A DNA stretch of 43,520 nucleotides from Pseudomonadota bacterium (GTDB lineage: Bacteria > Pseudomonadota > Alphaproteobacteria > Acetobacterales > Acetobacteraceae). A program made the position numbers and the translations under genes. The stretch covers positions 1-43,520 of the forward strand of contig JAJZBH010000002.1 of the NCBI GenBank assembly GCA_021799015.1, in the 5' to 3' direction. Shown one piece after another: positions 36,781 to 43,520 of this stretch; within the stretch, counting starts at the first letter, position 1; each line of letters begins with the position of its first letter. The notes beneath the pieces were generated by a model that saw only the letters and a program-made list of their open reading frames with translations, made no database searches and was not told where the DNA came from.

Positions 36781-38412
36781 TCATGGCTGCGCGGGCAGGC
36801 GGATCACAAAACGCGCACCGATTATAGCACCGGCAGCATTGCGGCGATTTTCTGCCATGATCCGGCCATTATGCGCTTCAATAATCTGTCGGGAAATCGA
36901 CAGGCCCAGCCCGGAATGGCTGCCGAAACCTTCCCCCTCGGGCCGTTCAGAGTAAAACCGGTCAAAGATGCGATCAAGTTTGGCGTCCGGAATGCCTGGC
37001 CCCTCATCCTCAACTGCAATTTCGATCAGGCTGCCGGTCGTCCGCCCGCGAAGCCATATTTTGCCTGCGTTCGGGCTAAAGGAGATGGCGTTGGTAATCA
37101 GGTTTCGTAGAACCTGCACCAACCGGCCTTCGGCACCGCGAACGCTCAGCCCGGTTTCGGGAGCATCAACGATGAGATGGGGCTCGTCAGGTTTGCGGGT
37201 CGCTTCATGGATGTCTGCAAGAGCCGCCAGTATGGGCGCCAAGTCAAGATTCTCCATCGCGGTCCGCGACATTTCTGCATCTAAACGCGACGAGTCGCTG
37301 ATATCGGAGATCAGCCGGTCCAGTCGGCGAACGTCCTGACCAATAACGTCGAGGAGGCGCGAGGCACGTAAGGGGTCGTCCATGCGGGAAATCGTCTCGA
37401 TCGCGGAGCGAATCGAGGATAGTGGATTCTTGATCTCGTGAGCGACATCGGCAGCAAAGCGCTCAATAGCATCCATGCGCGCCCAGAGCGCCTGAGCGGA
37501 ATCCTGTAGAGCACGAGCCAGGGCGCCAATCTCATCCTCTCGTGAAACAATGCTGACCGGAAGCGGTTCAGCGAGGGCGGCATGTCCTTCCCGCAGGCGG
37601 GTGGCCGATTGTGCGAGGCGAAGCAGCGGTGTTGCAATTGTGCGGGCGAGGTAAAACGAAAGCAACACCGTCAGCGCAATTGCAATACCGAACAAACCGA
37701 GAATTGAAACTCGAACGGCAAAGACCGCACGATCGACCTCGTCAGCGCGGCGCGTTAGCAGAACTACGCCCACCTCTCGATCTGACCGCAGAATCGGCTC
37801 GGCGACGGTCACCAGAAGGCGCCCGTCGCGCGCACGGCGAACAAAAGGCGGGGCTTCGTGTTTCGCCGTCGTCTCAGTGGTCAAGCGCAACGTCTCACGA
37901 ACGTCCGGCTCCCACGCATGCCTGTCGTTTTCAGCAGATTTGCCGCCAGTTTCTCCGGGAGGCGGGCGAAAGGCAAGAAATTGGTCGTACAGCATACTAA
38001 CCGCGCGGGCGAATAAACCACGCGGCTCAGCAGGCGGTAATTTTTCGGTTATGATGCTTCCTCCCGGTCCTTCCCGCGTCCGAGAGTTTGCAATAACCTG
38101 CCCGTCAGGTCCGTAGATCAATGCCTGAGCGTTCGGCGTCGGCTCGATCAGTCGATACAAAAGCGGTCGCGCCAGGTCAGGATTCAACACTGGCTGGTTA
38201 GCGGCATTGGTCTGGACTGCGGATTGGGCCAAAGCGCCCGCATAAATTCGCGCCTGTTCCCGAAGTGCTGTCACTTCCGCCGTCATCAATCCACGCTGAT
38301 ATTGATCCAGATAAAGCAGCGCGGCCACGATCAGCGCAATCGGCAAGACATTGACCAGTAGAATGCGCCCCAGCAGCGGCGAAACCCGCCGGCGCCGGAG
38401 AAGTCCGCTCAT
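36781..38412 (-). CDS. chvG: ChvG/ExoS-type sensor histidine kinase
   Basis: N-terminal TM/stimulus-sensing region, HAMP, H-box FAADVAHEIKNPLSSIRSAIETI, N-box NLITNAISFSP, G-box DEGPGIPDAKLDRIFDRFYSERP. Confidence 0.87.
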   Translation of the reverse strand: MSGLLRRRRVSPLLGRILLVNVLPIALIVAALLYLDQYQRGLMTAEVTALREQARIYAGALAQSAVQTNAANQPVLNPDLARPLLYRLIEPTPNAQALIYGPDGQVIANSRTREGPGGSIITEKLPPAEPRGLFARAVSMLYDQFLAFRPPPGETGGKSAENDRHAWEPDVRETLRLTTETTAKHEAPPFVRRARDGRLLVTVAEPILRSDREVGVVLLTRRADEVDRAVFAVRVSILGLFGIAIALTVLLSFYLARTIATPLLRLAQSATRLREGHAALAEPLPVSIVSREDEIGALARALQDSAQALWARMDAIERFAADVAHEIKNPLSSIRSAIETISRMDDPLRASRLLDVIGQDVRRLDRLISDISDSSRLDAEMSRTAMENLDLAPILAALADIHEATRKPDEPHLIVDAPETGLSVRGAEGRLVQVLRNLITNAISFSPNAGKIWLRGRTTGSLIEIAVEDEGPGIPDAKLDRIFDRFYSERPEGEGFGSHSGLGLSISRQIIEAHNGRIMAENRRNAAGAIIGARFVIRLPAQP

Positions 38413-39113
38413 CAGGCTTCCTTGTACCGATAGCCGATGCCGTAAAGCGTCTCGATCTGATCGAACTGCTCATCACAGGTACGGAATTTCTTGCGTAGCC
38501 GCTTAACGTGGCTGTCGATCGTTCGATCGTCGACATAGACGTTTTCGCCGTATGCCGCATCGATCAACTGATCGCGCGACTTGACCATCCCGGGGCGGGC
38601 AGCCAGCGCCTTTACCAACAGAAACTCGGTGACCGTGAGTTGAATATCCTGGCCTTTCCACAGGCATTGGTGCTTGGTTTCATCAAGGGTAAGATTTCCT
38701 CGCACGATAACGCCCGACGGGCCGGCTCCCGAACCTTCTGCCCGACTTGCTTCATTGCGGCGCAACAGGGCTCGAATACGCTCGAGTAACAGGCGCTGGC
38801 TGAACGGCTTGGTAATATAGTCGTCGGCGCCAAGCCGCAGGCCCATCAGTTCATCTATCTCGTCATCCTTACTGGTTAGGAAAATGACCGGCATTGCTGA
38901 GCGCGCGCGAAGGCGCTGCAGCAACTCCATCCCGTCCATGCGCGGCATCTTGATGTCGAGAACCGCAAGATCTGCCGGTTTGGCCGTCAGCCCCTGTAAG
39001 GCCGATTCGCCGTCCGTGTACGTACGGACCTGAAATCCTTCCTGCTCCAGCGTCATCTGGACGCTTTCGAGAATATTGCGGTCATCATCGACCAGGGCAA
39101 TTGTGTGTTTCAT
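38412..39113 (-). CDS. chvI: ChvI-type OmpR-family response regulator
   Basis: [69 protein letters not shown] plus winged helix; paired with chvG. Start trimmed to MKHT. Confidence 0.9.
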   Translation of the reverse strand: MKHTIALVDDDRNILESVQMTLEQEGFQVRTYTDGESALQGLTAKPADLAVLDIKMPRMDGMELLQRLRARSAMPVIFLTSKDDEIDELMGLRLGADDYITKPFSQRLLLERIRALLRRNEASRAEGSGAGPSGVIVRGNLTLDETKHQCLWKGQDIQLTVTEFLLVKALAARPGMVKSRDQLIDAAYGENVYVDDRTIDSHVKRLRKKFRTCDEQFDQIETLYGIGYRYKEA

Positions 39114-39179
39114 GGTGCTTATTTTGACGCATATCACATGGCGAGAAATTCGCCGAGACGTGACTGGAACGGAAGGACA

Positions 39180-39953
39180 ATGCAAGTGGTGGGTGACGAC
39201 AGCAAGGATAAGACGGCGTCGAATGGAGCCAGGGACGCAAACCGCGAAGCGATTGCGCTCCTGCGAGGATGCCGAATGGGCAGTCTTGCGGTAGTCGACA
39301 AGGGAGTTCCGAGGATTGCGTTGGTGACACCCGCGGTCGCCCTTGATGGCGCTCCCGTGATTTTGCTGTCACGACTTTCAGCCCATACCAGAGCGATTGA
39401 CCGCAATCCGCATTGCGCTTTGATGCTGGTGGGACCACTTCCCGACAAAGAGCAAAATCCGCAGACCGCCCCGCGGCTGTCCCTCGTCGGCCAAGCAATA
39501 CGCGCTGATGACCCATGTCTTCGGGCCCGTTATCTCTCAATCCATCCATATGCCACAGAATATATCGATTTCGCCGATTTCGGACTGTTTCGGATCACGA
39601 TTACCGAGGCCCGGTACGTGGGCGGCTTCGGAAGGGCCATGACTCTCAAGCCAGATCAACTGGCACCAGAACCCTGTATCGTTGCAGCCTTCGATGCGGC
39701 CAGCGCGGCGCTGATTGCAACGCTCAACTCTACGGCCGTGAAAGACATTGACCGCATTGCCGCGATGGGTCACGTTGAAGTCTCCGGCTGGCGAATCGTG
39801 TCGATCGACCCAGATGGCATTGATCTCGCACGGGCGGAAACCGTGCTGCGGACAAATTTCATGCATCGAATTCGAGACCCAGCCCAGGTTGCAAATGAAA
39901 TCAGCAGGCTCGCAGCAATAAGTGGTCGCACGAGCCGACCCGTATCAGTCTAG
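39180..39953 (+). CDS. HugZ-like / pyridoxamine 5'-phosphate oxidase family protein
   Basis: [64 protein letters not shown]...; C-terminal DUF2470-like domain; start trimmed to MQVVGDD. Confidence 0.82.
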   Translation: MQVVGDDSKDKTASNGARDANREAIALLRGCRMGSLAVVDKGVPRIALVTPAVALDGAPVILLSRLSAHTRAIDRNPHCALMLVGPLPDKEQNPQTAPRLSLVGQAIRADDPCLRARYLSIHPYATEYIDFADFGLFRITITEARYVGGFGRAMTLKPDQLAPEPCIVAAFDAASAALIATLNSTAVKDIDRIAAMGHVEVSGWRIVSIDPDGIDLARAETVLRTNFMHRIRDPAQVANEISRLAAISGRTSRPVSV

Positions 39954-40565
39954 TTTCCTGGACAGACCTGCACAAAGCGGTCAGCGAGCATTACGAGAAG
40001 GGGCGAGACCTGCCTGGCGCGGGCATGGCGCCCTCTTTTCCGCGCCATTTGCCCTGTACTTGCGCGTGGTTGAATTTGCGGGCGTGCTGTAATGTTGTCG
40101 CCCTCCGGGCTGGTGCGGGCCAGCGTACAACGCTCAATGTGCGGATGCATCGGCGATGACAGGCCCGAGGAGCGCTTCGGGGTATTTTCAAAGGACCAGT
40201 CTTCGGCAAAACCGCCGGCTTGGAAGCGGGTAAAGACACACCGGTGGTGTTGGAACCATTACTGTAGCCGCTTACATTCGAACCCTGCAACGGCTTTACT
40301 TTTAGGCAATCCTTGTGGGTAAATACATGAAGGCCCGTTTCGATCCGATCCCTGGCCCTGTGGGGCGGACACAACCTGAACTGATACCGTCAAGCGTCCG
40401 AGCACCGCGTTTGAAGTGCTCTGGCCGTGCAGCCCATGATTGGACTTCTGGCGCACCGCCAGCTTGCCGCAAAGAAGGGTGCCAGCGGCATTCCCTGGTG
40501 CGCGCTGGGGGCCACGCGCAACGACGCGCCAGTGCCTCCCGACACAGGGCCCGGCGGTTCGACAC

Positions 40566-41417
40566 ATGACCAAGCGTCCAACTATCGCCCAACTCCACGG
40601 CCAGCTGGTCGTTTTCTCGCGGTTGCTGGCGATACTGACCTGGACGGCGGCTGTCCTCCCGGCCCAGCTTGTTCTGAACAGGCGATCAAGCAACGCTAAG
40701 GTGGTCTTGCCGCTACGGTATTGGTCCGGAGTTGCGTCGATTCTGGGAATCAGAATCAATGTTGTAGGCACCGTTGCACGCAACGACAGACGACCGGTCG
40801 TTTTCGTTGCAAACCATGCTTCATGGCTGGATATCGTAGTGCTCGGCGCCGTATTACCAGGATGCTTCATTGCCAAAGCCGATGTCGGCCGCTGGCCAAT
40901 CGTCCGTACGATTGCGGGCGCCGGCCGAACAATTTTTGTCAGTCGGCGACGTGCGAGCACAAAACGCGAGCAGTCAGAACTCGGTAGGCGGTTGAACGCC
41001 GGCGACAATCTGATTTTGTTTCCAGAGGGCACGACGTCTGACGGTGCCCGGATTCTGCCGTTCCGTTCCAGCTTCCTGGCACTTGCGGAGCAGCCGCAGC
41101 CTCCGATCGTTCAGCCGGTTACGATTGTTTTCGATCAACTTGACGGCTTGCCGGTCTGTCGACGGAATCGTCCGTTGATCGCATGGTATGGCGACATGGA
41201 TATTGCGTCGCATTACGCCCGTATCGGTCAACACAATCTTCGAGCGACAGTTGTTCTTGACGAACCTGTCGATCCAAGAATAGGCCGCAAAGAACTTAGC
41301 CGCGCGCTGGAAACAACCATCGAAAACCGGGCCGCAGAGTTGCGGCAAGGGCGCATTGATGATGTTTTCATCAGACGATCACCGCTCGCGACGGGCGGAC
41401 CGAATGAAAAAGCTTGA
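40566..41417 (+). CDS. 1-acyl-sn-glycerol-3-phosphate acyltransferase (PlsC family)
   Basis: VVFVANHASWLDIVVLGAVLPGCFIAKADVGRWPIVRTIAGAGRTIFVSRRR (NHxSWxD acyltransferase motif) and LILFPEGTTSDGARILPFRSSFL. Confidence 0.92.
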   Translation: MTKRPTIAQLHGQLVVFSRLLAILTWTAAVLPAQLVLNRRSSNAKVVLPLRYWSGVASILGIRINVVGTVARNDRRPVVFVANHASWLDIVVLGAVLPGCFIAKADVGRWPIVRTIAGAGRTIFVSRRRASTKREQSELGRRLNAGDNLILFPEGTTSDGARILPFRSSFLALAEQPQPPIVQPVTIVFDQLDGLPVCRRNRPLIAWYGDMDIASHYARIGQHNLRATVVLDEPVDPRIGRKELSRALETTIENRAAELRQGRIDDVFIRRSPLATGGPNEKA

Positions 41418-41542
41418 CAGAAAGGGTTTGGAATCCCGACATACGTTCAGTGATCAATTGGAGATAGAATCACGATAAGGCGCTTGACCCTTTCGCCTTT
41501 CCGCCACATCCACCGGCGAATGACCAGCCGGGATGTTTTGGA

Positions 41543-42976
41543 ATGACCGATCACCACGAAACACGCGCGCACGCGCGTCCTGACGCATATTCGCAGATTT
41601 CGCCCCACCGCTCACTCCATGTGATGACTTGGGGCTGCCAAATGAATGCCTATGACAGCGGTCGAATGGAGGATGTCCTGCGGCCGTTGGGTTTTCGCAG
41701 CGCTACCGGGCCGGACGCCGATCTCGTGATTCTCAACACGTGCCACATTCGCGAGCGGGCCGCCGAAAAGCTGTTCTCCGAACTTGGCCGGCTTCGTACC
41801 CTGAAGGAGGCGCGCGATGGAGCGATGACAATCGTTGTCGCCGGCTGCGTGGCGCAGGCCGAAGGCACAGAGATTTTGACCCGCGCGCCATTTGTGGATC
41901 TGGTGATTGGCTCTCAGTCCTATCACCGCTTGCCAGAATTGCTTGCCCGTCGCGCGCGTACTGGCGTGCCGGTCATCGAGACGGACTTCCCTGCAGAGCA
42001 GAAATTCGAACTCCTGCCGAAGGATCAAGCGTCGCAGGGCCCGGTAGCTTTTCTTGCGATACAAGAGGGATGCAACAAGTTCTGCACTTTTTGCGTTGTC
42101 CCGTATACGCGCGGTGAAGAGCAGAGTCGTCCTGCGGCGGCGATCCTCGCCGAAGCGCGCCTTCTTGTGACCAAAGGGGCACGAGAAATTGCATTGCTTG
42201 GACAGAATGTGAACGCCTGGCATGGCGAAGCTCCTTCCGGCGGGCAATGGTCTTTAGCGCGACTGCTTGCAGAATTGGCCGAAATTCCTGATCTCGCTCG
42301 CTTGCGTTACACGACCTCGCACCCGCGAGACATGCGAATGGAGCTCATTGCGGCACATCGGGACAACCCGAAGCTGCTGCCGTTCCTGCACCTGCCGGTC
42401 CAATCAGGGTCGGATGGGATCCTAAAGGCGATGAACCGACGTCATGATACCCGCCTCTTCCGGAGAATCGTCGATGATTTGCGGGCTGCGCGACCGGATA
42501 TCGCGCTGTCGAGCGATTTCATCGTCGGCTACCCCGGCGAAACGGATGCGGATTTCGAGGAAACCATGAACCTTGTCCGCGAGACAAGGTTTGCGCTCGC
42601 CTACAGTTTCAAATTTTCACCGCGCCCCGGAACCCCCGCCGCCAGCGCAGAAAACCAGGTACCAGAATCCGTAAAGGATGCGCGCCTGCAGGAATTGCAG
42701 GCTCTGCTCCGCGATCAGCAACATGCGTTCAACGATGCCCAGGTCGGTCGGCATTTCGACGTCCTCTTCACTGGATCCGGGCGGCATCCAGGGCAGATCG
42801 CCGGACGCTCACCGTATCTGCAGCCCGTCATTGTCGCGGACCAGAAAATAGGGCCCGGTACAATCCACGAAGTCACGATTACGGCTGCCAACCCGAACTC
42901 GCTCATGGCAAATATCGTTGGCGGCGCCATCACGGGACCCGCTTTAACACACGAACAGGAGCATAAAGCCGCTTGA
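41543..42976 (+). CDS. miaB: tRNA-2-methylthio-N6-dimethylallyladenosine synthase MiaB
   Basis: [19 protein letters not shown], radical [29 protein letters not shown]-terminal TRAM-like domain. Confidence 0.97.
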   Translation: MTDHHETRAHARPDAYSQISPHRSLHVMTWGCQMNAYDSGRMEDVLRPLGFRSATGPDADLVILNTCHIRERAAEKLFSELGRLRTLKEARDGAMTIVVAGCVAQAEGTEILTRAPFVDLVIGSQSYHRLPELLARRARTGVPVIETDFPAEQKFELLPKDQASQGPVAFLAIQEGCNKFCTFCVVPYTRGEEQSRPAAAILAEARLLVTKGAREIALLGQNVNAWHGEAPSGGQWSLARLLAELAEIPDLARLRYTTSHPRDMRMELIAAHRDNPKLLPFLHLPVQSGSDGILKAMNRRHDTRLFRRIVDDLRAARPDIALSSDFIVGYPGETDADFEETMNLVRETRFALAYSFKFSPRPGTPAASAENQVPESVKDARLQELQALLRDQQHAFNDAQVGRHFDVLFTGSGRHPGQIAGRSPYLQPVIVADQKIGPGTIHEVTITAANPNSLMANIVGGAITGPALTHEQEHKAA

Positions 42977-43520
42977 ACCAGATCACTGCCTCCGCATCCA
43001 AGCTCGCGCGCACCCTTACATTCGACGATAACGCCTTACTTTCCATTCTACTTGGAGACCATGATCGCAACCTTGCCCGTATTGAGCAACGGCTAGGGGT
43101 GCGCCTCGCTTGTCGGGGGAACCGCGTATCGATTACTGGGGAAGCCCATCGAGTGGAAGCGGCCGAAATTGCGCTCTCCACATTATATCATCGCCTGATG
43201 CGCGGTGAAGCGATTGGCGCCGCCGATGTGGATGCGGCCGCCAGACTGGCTGATCCGGCAGCCGAGCCGCGACTACCGCTTTCCGATCTTCCGGCAATTC
43301 GTACACGCAAGGGGGTCGTCGGTCCGCGCAGCCCCGGTCAGACCGCCTATATCAATCTCCTCAGCCGCCACGAGATGGTTTTCGCCATCGGTCCTGCGGG
43401 AACCGGGAAGACTTACCTCGCAGTGGCACAGGCCGTCGCGATGCTTGGCACCGGCCGCGTCGACCGTATCGTGCTCTCGCGCCCCGCCGTCGAGGCTGGC
43501 GAGCGCTTGGGCTTTTTGCC
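42973..43520 (+). CDS. phoH: PhoH-like ATPase (C-terminus truncated by window end)
   Basis: TTGA overlap with the miaB stop; [64 protein letters not shown]; typical miaB-phoH synteny. Confidence 0.93.
   Translation, partial: MNQITASASKLARTLTFDDNALLSILLGDHDRNLARIEQRLGVRLACRGNRVSITGEAHRVEAAEIALSTLYHRLMRGEAIGAADVDAAARLADPAAEPRLPLSDLPAIRTRKGVVGPRSPGQTAYINLLSRHEMVFAIGPAGTGKTYLAVAQAVAMLGTGRVDRIVLSRPAVEAGERLGFL

Noticed and set aside
39113-39185. Upstream extension of chvI ORF (24 extra codons)
   Set aside because: The [11 protein letters not shown] start matches response-regulator N-termini; the extension overlaps the divergent intergenic region and looks non-native.
39991-40374. 127-aa minus-strand ORF in the hugZ-plsC gap
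   Set aside because: Arg/Pro/Ser-rich with no motif; competing ORFs in several frames suggest non-coding DNA.
40550-40565. GGTTCGA tRNA T-loop-like string
   Set aside because: No matching acceptor, D or anticodon arms nearby.
1-43520. CRISPR arrays, IS elements/transposases, rRNA, tRNA
   Set aside because: No regularly spaced direct repeats, transposase motifs, or rRNA/tRNA signatures noticed anywhere in the window.

Overview
The window is dominated by one large, nearly complete flagellar locus of about 36 kb. It is arranged as two divergent gene arrays flanking a ~250-bp control region near 21.9-22.1 kb. Minus-strand array: fliE-fliF-fliG-fliK-fliM-fliN-fliQ-flhA-fliA-motA-motB-(84-aa membrane ORF)-fliH-fliI-fliJ, then fliL-fliP, flagellin, fliD, fliS, a flgM-like gene and an unknown/FlgN-like gene. 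A small plus-strand block lies inside it: second fliQ-like gene, fliR, 40-aa ORF, flhB. Plus-strand array: flgB-C-D-E-F-G-H-I-J-K-L, a 1144-aa sulfotransferase-glycosyltransferase fusion, and flgA. Left edge: a truncated MHYT-domain membrane protein. Right side: ChvG/ChvI-type two-component system (alphaproteobacterial flavour), a HugZ/pyridoxamine-phosphate-oxidase-like protein, a PlsC-type acyltransferase, miaB and a truncated phoH. The most interesting candidate system is the sulfotransferase/glycosyltransferase fusion inside the hook-filament operon, directly abutting flgA, which suggests a flagellar (flagellin?) modification enzyme. Other items of interest: two FliQ-family proteins in one locus; a FlgM/FliA/dual-domain-FlgJ gene set that looks beta/gamma-like beside an alphaproteobacterial ChvGI; flgA moved out of its usual flgG-flgH position; several small uncharacterised flagellar ORFs; and C8/G8 tracts in fliP, fliF and the fusion gene. 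All family assignments come from reading translated motifs, with no database search.
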